64,000 bases of DNA, taken from assembly GCF_009832905.1 (NCBI RefSeq), contig NZ_CP047135.1, forward strand, positions 4,727,001-4,791,000. Direction: 5' to 3'. Positions 44,714 to 53,030 of the stretch are shown in pieces (within the stretch, counting starts at the first letter, position 1; every line of letters starts with the position of its first letter). Origin of the DNA: Stenotrophomonas sp. 364. GTDB lineage: Bacteria; Pseudomonadota; Gammaproteobacteria; Xanthomonadales; Xanthomonadaceae. Under the pieces are notes generated by a model that made no database searches, was not told the origin of the DNA, and saw only the letters and a program-made list of their open reading frames with translations. A program made the position numbers and the translations under genes.

Positions 44714-46081
44714 TCAGGCGTAGCGCGCTTTCAGCATCGCCCACGCCGAGCGTAGCGCCAGCGCTTCGCCGCCGGCCGGGCGGCCCGGGCGTTCGCCGTC
44801 GTTCCAGGCGTACACGTCCAGGTGCGCCCAGACCTGGCCTTCGGCGATGAAGCGCTCCAGGTACAGCGCGGCGGTGACCGAGCCGGCCATGCGCGAGCCG
44901 GCATTGGCCAGGTCGGCGATGCCGCTGTGCAGGTAACGCAGGTACGGGCGCCACAGCGGCATGCGCCAGACCGGGTCGCGGGTCCGCTCGCCGGCCTGCA
45001 GCCACTGCTGGGCCAGGGTGTCATCGTTGCTGAACAGCGCCGGCAGGTCCGGGCCCAGGGCGATGCGTGCCGCACCGGTGAGGGTGGCGAAGTCGAGCAC
45101 GATCTGCGGCTGTTGTTCGCTGGCGTAGGTGAGGGCATCGCACAGCACCAGCCGGCCCTCGGCGTCGGTATTGTCGATCTCGATGCTCAGCCCCTTGCGG
45201 GTGGCGATCACTTCGCCCGGCCGGAACGCATCCGGGCCGATCGCGTTTTCCACCGCCGCAATCAGCAGGGTCAGCTGCACCGGCAGCTGCTGGGCCATGA
45301 TCAGCCCGGCCAGTGCCAGCGCATGCGCCGCACCGCCCATGTCCTTCTTCATGTTGCGCATGCCGTCGGCCGGCTTGATGTCCAGGCCGCCGGTGTCGAA
45401 GCACACGCCCTTGCCCACCAGCGCCACGTGCGGCTGGCCGGCGGTGCCCCAGCGCAGCGCGATCAGGCGCGGGGCACGGTGCGAGGCGCGGCCAACGGCG
45501 TGGATGGCCGGGAAATTCTGTGCCAGCAGTGCATCACCGGTGATCACTTCCACCTGCGCGCCATGTGCATCGGCCAGCGCACGCGCGGCGTCTTCCAGCT
45601 GCTGCGGGCCCATGTCTTCGGTGGGGGTGTTGACCCAGTCGCGCACGCGCAGGCTGGCGGTCACCACATCGCGCACTTCGGCCGACGGCGTGGCCAGCAG
45701 CTGCGCCGGCGCGCGGTTGGGCTTGCGGTACCGCGCGAAGCGATAGCTGCCCAGGCCCCAGCCAAGGTGCAGCAGGGTTTCAACATCCACCGGCAGCGCA
45801 TCGGCCACCTTCCACACGGTGCCTTCGGGCAGCGCGAACGGCGCATGCGCGTACGCATAGGCATCACCGGGATCACCCACGCCCACGATCGCACCGGCCA
45901 GGCCATGCTCGCCGGGCAGCAGCACCACGCTGCCACCGCCGCCGTTGAAATGCTGCGCATCGATCCAGGCAACCAGCGCCTCGCTCTGCTGCGCGCGCCA
46001 AGCGGCGAACTGGGTGCGCTCCATCACGTGCAGCGGAAGGGCCTTGGCGGCGTCGGTGGTGAAACCGTTGATCTGGGTCAT
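44714..46081 (-). CDS. Leucyl aminopeptidase family M17
   Basis: The 455-residue cytosolic peptidase starts at the ATG at 46081. The catalytic C-terminal domain has KGVCFDTGGLDIKP, MKKDMGGAAHAL and the hallmark NTDAEGRLVLCDAL, with metal ligands Lys, Asp and Glu in place. The N-terminal domain is about 150 residues, shorter than that of PepA, and fits the short M17 group of xanthomonads. It hydrolyses N-terminal residues of peptides. The HAD phosphatase gene lies upstream on the same strand. Confidence 0.9.
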   Translation of the reverse strand: MTQINGFTTDAAKALPLHVMERTQFAAWRAQQSEALVAWIDAQHFNGGGGSVVLLPGEHGLAGAIVGVGDPGDAYAYAHAPFALPEGTVWKVADALPVDVETLLHLGWGLGSYRFARYRKPNRAPAQLLATPSAEVRDVVTASLRVRDWVNTPTEDMGPQQLEDAARALADAHGAQVEVITGDALLAQNFPAIHAVGRASHRAPRLIALRWGTAGQPHVALVGKGVCFDTGGLDIKPADGMRNMKKDMGGAAHALALAGLIMAQQLPVQLTLLIAAVENAIGPDAFRPGEVIATRKGLSIEIDNTDAEGRLVLCDALTYASEQQPQIVLDFATLTGAARIALGPDLPALFSNDDTLAQQWLQAGERTRDPVWRMPLWRPYLRYLHSGIADLANAGSRMAGSVTAALYLERFIAEGQVWAHLDVYAWNDGERPGRPAGGEALALRSAWAMLKARYA

Positions 46082-46103
46082 GCGGGAAAGGCTCCGTTCG
46101 TGG

Positions 46104-46814
46104 TCAGGCGTGCTGCGCCGATGCGTTCGCATCAAGCCAGTCGGCCAGCCCGGTCAGGGTGTCGAACTGCAGGTCAGGCTGCAGCGAAGGGTGGTTCCAG
46201 ACGTGCGCTTCGCGGTTGATCCAGCAGCCGCGCAGGCCGGCCTGCATCGCGCCCACTACGTCCATCTCGGCGTGGTCGCCCACGTGCAGCACGTGGGTGG
46301 GGGCAACCCCAAGGCGATCGCAGGCGGCATGGAAAATGCTGGCCGCCGGCTTGGCCGCACCGTGTTCGCGCGAGCCCAGCTGGAAGCTGAAATGATGGGC
46401 CAGGCCAATCCGCTGCAGGTCGGCGTTGCCGTTGCTGAGCGCGGCCACCGGCACCTTCGCGGCGATGCGGGAAAGCGCGTCAAGCGCGTCCGGGTAGAAC
46501 TCCACCTGGTTGCGCGCGGCGTAGAACGCCTCGTAGGCCGGTTCGAGCAGGGCCAGGTCGGCACCGCTTTTTTCCAGCGCTTCACGCAAGGTCAACCGGC
46601 GCAGCGCGCTCAGGTCGTGGTGCAGCTGCGGGTTGTCGTGGAAGGAGCGCTCGCGCAGCTCCCGCATGGCCGCCACGGGGTACATCGCGGCAGTGGCGGG
46701 GCTGTGTTGCAGCATCCACTCAAACAACACCTGGTCGATGCGCGCGCCGATGGGGGCGAACGGCCACAGGGTGTCGTCGAGGTCGAGGGTGATGGCTTGG
46801 ACTGGAAAATTCAC
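46104..46814 (-). CDS. HAD-superfamily phosphatase, YigB-like
   Basis: The 236-residue protein has the HAD motif I DLDDTLW at residues 11-17, motif II ALSNGNADL, and motif III/IV region KPAASIFHAACDRL with HVGDHAEMDVVGAMQAG. The cap domain carries MRELRERSFHDNP, as in YigB. In E. coli YigB dephosphorylates 5-amino-6-ribitylamino-uracil phosphate in riboflavin synthesis. It lies 22 bases upstream of the M17 peptidase gene, and the two are probably cotranscribed. Confidence 0.85.
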   Translation of the reverse strand: MNFPVQAITLDLDDTLWPFAPIGARIDQVLFEWMLQHSPATAAMYPVAAMRELRERSFHDNPQLHHDLSALRRLTLREALEKSGADLALLEPAYEAFYAARNQVEFYPDALDALSRIAAKVPVAALSNGNADLQRIGLAHHFSFQLGSREHGAAKPAASIFHAACDRLGVAPTHVLHVGDHAEMDVVGAMQAGLRGCWINREAHVWNHPSLQPDLQFDTLTGLADWLDANASAQHA

Positions 46815-46861
46815 CGTCCCATTCTACTCCTGCCGGTCCGGAGGGGCATGCCCGGATCGGT

Positions 46862-47953
46862 TCATTCGAGCAACCTTGCCCAGCCGTGCATGCCGTCCAG
46901 CCGTGCCAGCACCAGCTTGACGCAGACCAGCAGCGGCACCGCCAGCAGCAGCCCGATCATGCCCCACAGCCAGCCGAACACCAGCAGCGACAGGATCAGG
47001 ATCAACGGCGAGATCGCCATGCTCCGGCCCAGCACGATCGGGGTCACCACCTGGCCTTCAATGGTGTGCAGGGCCAGGTAGCAGGCCGCCGGCAGCAAGG
47101 CCTTGAGCGGATCGCTGAACTCCACAAAGCCCATCAACAGCATCAGCGCCACGCCGATCAGCGGCCCCACGTAGGGCGCAAAGTTCAGCAGGGCCGCCAC
47201 CGTGCCCCACAGCAGCGCTTCCTGCAGGCTGATCCCGAGCAGCAGCAACACACCGGAAAACACCAGTCCGACCAGGGTGTTGATGACGGTGATGGTGAGG
47301 ACGTAGCGCGACACCTCGCGTTCGATCGAGCGCAGGATGTCGGTGGTGAAGCGTTGCTGCTGGCGGCTGGGGAACAGCGCGATGGCATGCTTCTGCAGGT
47401 TCTGCCCGTAGATCATGAAGAACAGCGTCAACAGCACCACCGCCAGCACCGAGGCGGCCAGCCGTGGCGCGCGGGTCAACACCTTGTAGGGGTCGTCCAG
47501 CTGGGTGCGCACGATCTGCACGCGCCGGCTGCTTTCGCCCCCGGCGACGCGGGCAAAGTTCTCCGCGGCCTGGTTGGCCTGCTGCACCGGCTTGGTCAGG
47601 TCCTGCACCTGCCGGGCCACCTTGCGCAGCTGCTGCGGGGCTTCCTGCGCCCACTCCATGGCCGGCCCCACCAGCTGCACGCCCAGCGCGGCGGCACCAC
47701 TCAGGCCCACGACCAGCACCAGCACCGCGCCCAGGAAGCGGGGAATCCAGAGCTTGCCCAGCAGCCGCAGGATGGGGTTGCAGACCAGCGCCAGGAACAT
47801 CGCCAGCAGCACCGGCAGGATCACCTCCTGCGCGGCCCAGAGCGTGAACCCCACGGCCAGCGTGGCCAGCACCACCAGCGACATCGGCGCGCGCGGGCGG
47901 GGCGGTGGGGGCGCGGTGACGGTGTCATCGAGGGAAACGGCAGGAACGCTCAT
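46862..47953 (-). CDS. AI-2E family permease
   Basis: The 363-residue membrane protein starts at the ATG at 47953. Eight hydrophobic helices flank a central charged region. The AI-2E pattern is evident: LVVLATLAVGFTLWAAQEVILPVLLAMFLALVCNPILRLL, VLLTLFFMIYGQNL, LLNFAPYVGPLIGVALML and EGQVVTPIVLGRSMAISPL. Members export small molecules such as AI-2 in E. coli (TqsA) or act as Na+/H+ antiporters; the substrate here is unknown. Confidence 0.85.
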   Translation of the reverse strand: MSVPAVSLDDTVTAPPPPRPRAPMSLVVLATLAVGFTLWAAQEVILPVLLAMFLALVCNPILRLLGKLWIPRFLGAVLVLVVGLSGAAALGVQLVGPAMEWAQEAPQQLRKVARQVQDLTKPVQQANQAAENFARVAGGESSRRVQIVRTQLDDPYKVLTRAPRLAASVLAVVLLTLFFMIYGQNLQKHAIALFPSRQQQRFTTDILRSIEREVSRYVLTITVINTLVGLVFSGVLLLLGISLQEALLWGTVAALLNFAPYVGPLIGVALMLLMGFVEFSDPLKALLPAACYLALHTIEGQVVTPIVLGRSMAISPLILILSLLVFGWLWGMIGLLLAVPLLVCVKLVLARLDGMHGWARLLE

Positions 47954-48357
47954 GCGGGCGCCGGGCAGGAAAGGTGCGCCATTATTGGGCAACCCAGGTG
48001 CGGGCGGCGTGTTGGTGGCGGGGTCATATGCACCTGCCCTTGGACTCGCCATGGGTCTCACCAAGGCGCCCCCAGCAACATCGCGGCGACGTGCTTGGCC
48101 TCCTCCGTGGCCACCAGCCAATTGTCGAGGGCCGGGATGGTGGGATCACGGGACCCTGAGCGCCATGGATGGCGCGACGGAGCTTACACGGACGTACTTG
48201 CAGCGTGTCCCGTGGTCCCACCCATCCCGGCCCAGCTGCAGGCCAGGCAACATCGCTACGCTTCTGCCTTTCCCGCAGAAGGAAGAAGAACCATAAAAAA
48301 CCCCGCCGCGGTGGGCGGCAGGGCTTCAGGTGCAGTGCGCCGGTGAACCGGTGTGGC
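47954..48357. other. Intergenic region with palindromic element
   Basis: The 404-base gap contains copy C of the multi-hairpin element (48129-48233). A short basic frame can be read, but its codon use and repeat content argue against a gene. Near 48295, AAAAAACCCCGCCGC-GTGGGCGGCAGGG may be a weak minus-strand terminator of the next gene. Confidence 0.5.
48129..48233 (+). repeat. Multi-hairpin palindromic element, copy C
   Basis: Outer arms 48129-48154 and 48207-48233 pair with one mismatch and one bulge. An inner hairpin GCGCCAT-GG-ATGGCGC is at 48160-48175. The right arm is preceded by the shared GCGTGTCCCG; the stretch GGAGCTTACACGGACGTACT is almost identical to that in copy A. Confidence 0.75.
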
Positions 48358-48819
48358 TCAGCGTTCGGAAAGATCCGTCGCCGCTTCAGCCGGCTGCGGT
48401 TGGCGCCGGTCATCGGCGTCGACACGCGGCGCCGCAGCGGCCGCGGCGCGTGGCGCCGGTGGCTGGCGCGGCACGCCGTCCACCGCATCGTCCACCTTGT
48501 CGGCGGCCTGCTCGGCGGTATCGGCCGCCTCACTGGCCTGCATCGACGCAAACGCGGCCTGGGTACTGGCCAACAGGTTGGACACCGAGCCGATCATCTG
48601 CAGCCAGCGTGCCCCTTGGACCTTCGCCCCGAGCCCGGTGGGCTCCAGCTTGCCGGCCAGGAAACCGCCGGCCAGGCCCACGGTGATGATGCGCAGCGGT
48701 GTCCAACCGGCCCGCCATGCGCCGCTGAGGGTGAACCAGCTGCTGCGGGTTTTCTCCACCCGCACCGCCACCACCAGTTCGGCACGCTGCACGCGTTGCC
48801 GCAAGGCTTCAAAATTCAT
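48358..48819 (-). CDS. YqjK-like cluster protein, unknown
   Basis: The 153-residue protein has one hydrophobic stretch (IITVGLAGGFLAGKLEP), Gln/Ala-rich helical segments (TAEQAADKVDDA) and an Arg/Ala-rich C-terminus. It is the third gene of a cluster with YqjD-like and YqjE-like proteins, overlapping the YqjE-like gene by four bases, so it occupies the place of YqjK in E. coli. Sequence similarity to YqjK is not clear to me. Confidence 0.55.
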   Translation of the reverse strand: MNFEALRQRVQRAELVVAVRVEKTRSSWFTLSGAWRAGWTPLRIITVGLAGGFLAGKLEPTGLGAKVQGARWLQMIGSVSNLLASTQAAFASMQASEAADTAEQAADKVDDAVDGVPRQPPAPRAAAAAAPRVDADDRRQPQPAEAATDLSER

Positions 48820-49316
48820 CGCCTGGCTCCCGTCGTATCGACGTCGGCATCGGGATCTTCTTCGCTGGGTTCGTCATACAGCCCCAGCCGCGACAGCTGG
48901 CGACGGGTGGCATGCATGCCGGTATGGCGGAAGAAGAACGACACCCGCCACATGGCATACCCAGTCACGATCAGGCTGAGGATCGAGGTGATCAGCAGCG
49001 AGTGGAACCAGGTCATGCCCCAGCGCACCATCAGCGCGATCAGCGTGCCGGCCAGCAACAGCCAGGCCGACGCACCGAACACGATCGCTACGCCACTCCA
49101 CGCCAGCGCCCGCCCGAAGGCACTGCGCGCCAGCGCGAAATCGGCCGAGGCCAACCGGCGCAGCGACCGCAGCGTGTGCTTGGCCGACTCCACGGTGTCA
49201 CGACCGGCGGCCCCCACCTGGCGGATGCTTTCATCCAGGTGAGGCGCCTTCTCAGCGCCGTCCGGTGGCGGGGTGTCCGCGCCACCGGTGGCGGTCGACT
49301 GGGCTTGATCGCTCAC
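48816..49316 (-). CDS. YqjE/DUF1469-like (phage holin superfamily) membrane protein
   Basis: The 166-residue protein has two membrane helices (about residues 74-97 and 105-128) between a helical N-terminus and a charged C-terminus. The segment RSLRRLASADFALARSAFGRALAWSGVAIVFG is typical of the YqjE family. In E. coli YqjE accompanies YqjD, a ribosome-binding membrane protein of stationary phase. It overlaps its downstream neighbour and lies 6 bases after the DUF883 gene, so the three are one operon. Confidence 0.75.
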   Translation of the reverse strand: MSDQAQSTATGGADTPPPDGAEKAPHLDESIRQVGAAGRDTVESAKHTLRSLRRLASADFALARSAFGRALAWSGVAIVFGASAWLLLAGTLIALMVRWGMTWFHSLLITSILSLIVTGYAMWRVSFFFRHTGMHATRRQLSRLGLYDEPSEEDPDADVDTTGARR

Positions 49317-49322
49317 GCCGGA

Positions 49323-49688
49323 TTACTTGTCGCCGCCGCTGCGGGCCAGCTTGGCGATGATCCAGCCGGCCGCGAAGGCAACGCCGAAGGAGGCCAGCGG
49401 ACGCTCGCGGATGAGCTCGGCGGCGCTGTCCACCAGGTCCTTGCCCTTGTCCATCAGGGCATCGACCTGTTCCTTTGCGGCGGCACCACCGAACTCGGCG
49501 GCAGCCAGGCCCGACAGCGCGGTGTCGGACAGCTCGGCCTTGACGTTGGCCTTGCCGATCCGCAGTTCGTCGCCCGCGGCACCGGTGGCGCCCTTGATCG
49601 CGCCGCCTGCAGCGGTGGCGGCCGACTTCAGGTGCGAACCGGCTTCGCCCAGGTGTTCCTTCAGGTTTTCGGTATTGGTGGGGCTCAT
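49323..49688 (-). CDS. ElaB/YqjD/DUF883 family membrane protein
   Basis: The 121-residue protein has a long amphipathic helix, then AEFGGAAAKEQVDALMDKGKDLVDSAAELIRERPLASFGVAFAAGWIIAKL. This is the DUF883 C-terminal pattern (IRERPLASFGVAFAAG) with a glycine-zipper membrane helix. YqjD and ElaB associate with ribosomes at the inner membrane in stationary phase. It is the first gene of the three-gene operon. Confidence 0.9.
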   Translation of the reverse strand: MSPTNTENLKEHLGEAGSHLKSAATAAGGAIKGATGAAGDELRIGKANVKAELSDTALSGLAAAEFGGAAAKEQVDALMDKGKDLVDSAAELIRERPLASFGVAFAAGWIIAKLARSGGDK

Positions 49689-49821
49689 CGTGACTCTCCG
49701 TTATGTGCGATGGGGAAGGTGACCGGGCAGGAACCGCGGTAACGAACTGAAGGTAATAGCATCGCCCGGGTGTAGAGGGTGTTAGCTGGCGTGAGATGCG
49801 CGCGAAGGCCGGCTGACCGGT

Positions 49822-51249
49822 TCAGCGCATCACCAGCACGCCCGGGGTGTTGCCGCGCACGATACGTAGCACCAGTTGCGGCGGGCGCTGCTGGAAGTTG
49901 GCGCGCCAGCTGGCCAGGTCGGCGAACTCGCCGGCGGTGGTTTCGGTGATCACATCGCCGGCGGCAAGGCCCGAGCTGGCCGCGCGACTGCCGCGCTTGA
50001 CCTCGCTCACCTGCACGCCGCTGATGCCGGCCTGGCGCAGCGACTCGGGCAGGTCCACGAAGGTGGCCCCGGCCAGGCGCGGGTCGAGCGTGTCGCCGCT
50101 GACCGCGCGCGCCTGTTCCTTCAGCGTGGCCTTGAGCTGCTGCGCCTTGCCGTCGCGGCGGATGTCCAGGGTAAGCGTGCTGCCCACCGGCGCCAGGCCT
50201 TCAATGTTGTGCAGCGCCTGCGCGCTGTCCACGCGCTGGCCGTTGGCCGACACCACCACATCGCCCGGACGCAGGCCGGCGGCGGCCGCGCCGGAGCCGG
50301 CCAGTACCCGCGTGACCAGCGCGCCGCGCGCTTCGTTCAAGCCCAGGCCCTGGGCGATCTGCTGGGTCAGGTTCTGCGCTTCCACGCCGAGCGTGCCGCG
50401 TACCACCACGCCATGCTTGACCAGCTGGTCGACCACGTCGCGTGCCAGATTGGACGGAATGGCCAGGCCCAGGCCGATGTTGCCGGCCATGCTGCCCTGC
50501 GGATTGAAGCTGGCGGTATTGATGCCCACCAGCTGGCCCTGCAGGTTGACCAGCGCCCCGCCGGAGTTGCCCGGGTTGATCGAGGCGTCGGTCTGGATGA
50601 AGTTCTGGTAGCCCAGCCCGCGGATGCCGCTGCGGCCCACCGCCGAGACGATGCCGGAGGTGACGGTCTGGCTGAAACCGAACGGGTTGCCGATGGCCAC
50701 CACGAAGTCGCCCACGCGCAGCTGGTCGCTGTTGCCCAGCGGCAGGGCGGTGAGCTTGTCGGCGGGAATGCGGATCAAGGCGATGTCGGTGTCGCGGTCC
50801 GAGCCGATGAACTCGGCCTTGACCGTGCGCCCGTCGGCCAGCGTCACCTGCACGTCGTCGGCATTGTCGATGACGTGGTGGTTGGTCAGCACCAGCCCGG
50901 CGCTGGCATCGATGATGACGCCCGAGCCCAGCGATTCGTTGATGCGTTCCTGCGGCACTTCCGGGAACAGCCGGCGGAAGAACGGGTCATTGAAGTAGGG
51001 GTTGCGTACCCGCACCACCTGCTTGGTGTTGACGCTGACCACCGCGGGCATCGCCCGGTCCAGCATCGGCGCCAGTGACGGCACCGGCTGCCCGGCGACC
51101 GAGGCCGGCAGTGCGGCGGTGGCCGGAATGACCAGTGACGCCGGCGCTGCTTCGGCACGGTTGTCCAGGTGCGCGTTGATCGCCGAAGCGACAAAGCCAC
51201 CGAAGGCGGCGGCAAGGGCGAGCGTGAGCAGGGTGGGGAGCGGTCGCAT
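49822..51249 (-). CDS. Periplasmic serine protease, HtrA/DegQ type
   Basis: The 475-residue protein has an N-terminal signal or anchor (LPTLLTLALAAAFGGFVAS). The trypsin-like domain has the triad His (TNHHVIDNADDV), Asp (SDRDTDIALIRI) and Ser (NPGNSGGALVN). Two PDZ domains follow (residues about 280-365 and 385-470). Full-length DegP and DegQ are of this size. It degrades or refolds misfolded periplasmic proteins. No sigma-E or mucD-type neighbours are present in the window. Confidence 0.92.
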   Translation of the reverse strand: MRPLPTLLTLALAAAFGGFVASAINAHLDNRAEAAPASLVIPATAALPASVAGQPVPSLAPMLDRAMPAVVSVNTKQVVRVRNPYFNDPFFRRLFPEVPQERINESLGSGVIIDASAGLVLTNHHVIDNADDVQVTLADGRTVKAEFIGSDRDTDIALIRIPADKLTALPLGNSDQLRVGDFVVAIGNPFGFSQTVTSGIVSAVGRSGIRGLGYQNFIQTDASINPGNSGGALVNLQGQLVGINTASFNPQGSMAGNIGLGLAIPSNLARDVVDQLVKHGVVVRGTLGVEAQNLTQQIAQGLGLNEARGALVTRVLAGSGAAAAGLRPGDVVVSANGQRVDSAQALHNIEGLAPVGSTLTLDIRRDGKAQQLKATLKEQARAVSGDTLDPRLAGATFVDLPESLRQAGISGVQVSEVKRGSRAASSGLAAGDVITETTAGEFADLASWRANFQQRPPQLVLRIVRGNTPGVLVMR

Positions 51250-51850
51250 GGTCCGTCGGTTCCGTAACGAAGAGCGGCGTGGGAGGTGGAAGCCTCTATA
51301 AGGTAAAGCAAGCTGAATGAGTGTGGCCGCCCGCGCCTAAACCGCGAATGAAATCCGGGACGCCGCGCGGTCGCCATCGTCCCCACCCTGCCGCCTGCAT
51401 CGGTTCAACCTGCCGCTGCACGACACCCCGCTCGGCACGCCGGCGGCCAGGATGGACGCCCTGCACGGTCCCCCGTTTTCCACCCCGCCACGTTCCACTG
51501 GACGGTGCCAAGGCAGCCGGATCCGGCCATCACCGCCTGCCGTTTCGAGCGCGAAGGCAGCGCAGTTGTGCAGTAAAGGGCAACCCGCCGATCCGCGTTC
51601 GACACCCAATTGCACACCGCCGCACAACTGCCCGACGCATGCAGAGGAGGCAGGCGCGACAACACGCGTGCGGTGCACGGAGGCTGTTTTAAAGGGGTTT
51701 GCTGCCGATGCCAGGTTTGCCGGGCAGCGCTGGCGTCGTCCCGCCAAGCACAGGTGCGGCTCATGGGCTGCGACAAGACCGTTCCACGATGGACCGCGCC
51801 GGTATAGCATCGCCAGCGATTTAACTGACCAGGCCCCTTAGGAGGCAATC
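51250..51850. other. Intergenic region, no gene supported
   Basis: About 600 bases contain only frames that lack ribosome sites and family resemblance. The RBS TTAGGAGG of the next gene is at 51838-51845. I see no tRNA, hairpin cluster or repeat. Confidence 0.5.
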
Positions 51851-52816
51851 ATGAGCAACGGTAATGGTGTGACCGCGACCCTGTCGCAGGGCGTCGACGA
51901 AGTAAAAGAAGTGGCCGGCAACGTGGGCGAGACCATCGCTACCGCCGCTGAAGATGCCGTGGCGTCGGTGAGCAAGACCGTCAAGCGCGCACGCAAGGCT
52001 GCCACCACCCAGGTTGCCAAGGTCAAGAAGGCCGTGCAGAAGGCCGAGAAGACCGTCGCCAAAAAGGCCGACAAGGCCGCCAAGTCGGTCGGCAAGACCC
52101 TGGCCACCGCCAAGAAGAAGCTGGAAGCGGCCAAGAGCAACGCCAAGGCCGAAGCCGCCTCGCTGAAGAAGCAGGTTGCCAAGAAGAAGGTCGCCGCTGA
52201 AAAGGCCGTGACCAAGACCACCAAGGCCGCCAAGAAGGTCGCCGGCAAGAAGGTCGCCACTGCCAAGAAGGCCGTGACCAAGAAGACCGCCGCCGCCAAG
52301 AAGGTCGCGGGCAAGAAGGTTGCCGTGGCCAAGAAGGCTGTGGCCAAGAAGACCGCGACCGCCAAGAAGGTTGTCGGCAAGAAGACCGCCGTGGCCAAGA
52401 AGACCGTCGGCAAGAAGGCCGCCGTGGCCAAGAAGGCTGTGGCCAAGAAGTCCGCGACCGCCAAGAAGGTTGTTGGCAAGAAGACCGCCGTCGCCAAGAA
52501 GACCGTGGGCAAGAAGGTTGCCGTGGCCAAGAAGGCTGTCGGCAAGAAGACCGCAGCGGCCAAGAAGGTTGTCGGCAAGAAGACCGCCGTCGCCCGCAAG
52601 ACCGTCGGCAAGAAGGTCGCCGTCGCCAAGAAGACCGTCGGCAAGAAGACCGCCGTTGCCAAGAAGGCCGTCGCCAAGAAGAGCGCCGTGGCCAAGAAGG
52701 CTGTCGGCAAGAAGACCGCCGTTGCCAAGAAGGCCGTTGCCCGCAAGGCCGCCCCGGCCAAGCGTGCTGCCAAGCCGGTGGCCCGCAAGGCTCCGGCCAA
52801 GCGCGCCCGCAAGTAA
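51851..52816 (+). CDS. AlgP/histone H1-like Lys/Ala-rich protein
   Basis: The 321-residue protein is extremely rich in Lys, Ala and Val. After about 60 residues of a helical N-terminus ([20 protein letters not shown]), the rest consists of pentad repeats of the KK-x-x-x type ([10 protein letters not shown] and similar), continuing to the C-terminal [10 protein letters not shown]. This is the pattern of AlgP and other histone H1-like proteins, which bind DNA and influence nucleoid structure and, in Pseudomonas, alginate gene expression. The DNA repeats have a 15-base period, so copy number can vary. A strong AGGAGG site precedes the ATG at 51851. Confidence 0.85.
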   Translation: MSNGNGVTATLSQGVDEVKEVAGNVGETIATAAEDAVASVSKTVKRARKAATTQVAKVKKAVQKAEKTVAKKADKAAKSVGKTLATAKKKLEAAKSNAKAEAASLKKQVAKKKVAAEKAVTKTTKAAKKVAGKKVATAKKAVTKKTAAAKKVAGKKVAVAKKAVAKKTATAKKVVGKKTAVAKKTVGKKAAVAKKAVAKKSATAKKVVGKKTAVAKKTVGKKVAVAKKAVGKKTAAAKKVVGKKTAVARKTVGKKVAVAKKTVGKKTAVAKKAVAKKSAVAKKAVGKKTAVAKKAVARKAAPAKRAAKPVARKAPAKRARK

Positions 52817-52819
52817 GGC

Positions 52820-52858
52820 GTGATCATGGCGCCTGCCTGCGGGCGGGCGCCGTGATGC
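52820..52858 (+). terminator. Possible hairpin after histone-like gene
   Basis: ATCATGGCGCC pairs with GGCGCCGTGAT around an inner GCC-TGCG-GGC stem. No T-run follows, so the evidence is weak. Confidence 0.4.
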
Positions 52859-53030
52859 GGTTGCAGGGGTGTGCCGCCCTGCGCGCGGGGAACCGTTCTG
52901 GTTGCCCCCGCCCCCTTCCGCTTGCACAAAGCTGAAGCGGTTTACGCAATATCCGCGTCAGAATGTTGGCGCGCGTCATGCAGAGATGGCAGAGTCGGGA
53001 TCTCGAAGTCATGGGACGAAGGAACGCCCG

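Noticed and set aside
49323..49688. DUF883 and holin-superfamily genes as prophage lysis genes
   Set aside because: They match the chromosomal YqjD/YqjE group, and no other phage genes are near.
51250..51850. Overlapping frames of 120-157 codons on both strands
   Set aside because: No ribosome sites, mixed composition and no recognisable family; treated as non-coding.
51850..52800. Regular DNA repeats resembling a CRISPR array
   Set aside because: The repeats are coding, without unique spacers, and have a 15-base period.
51821..52929. Two long minus-strand frames rich in Leu/Gly or Ala/Thr/Leu repeats
   Set aside because: They are the complement of the pentad repeats of the histone-like gene; the plus-strand frame has the ribosome site and a known family.
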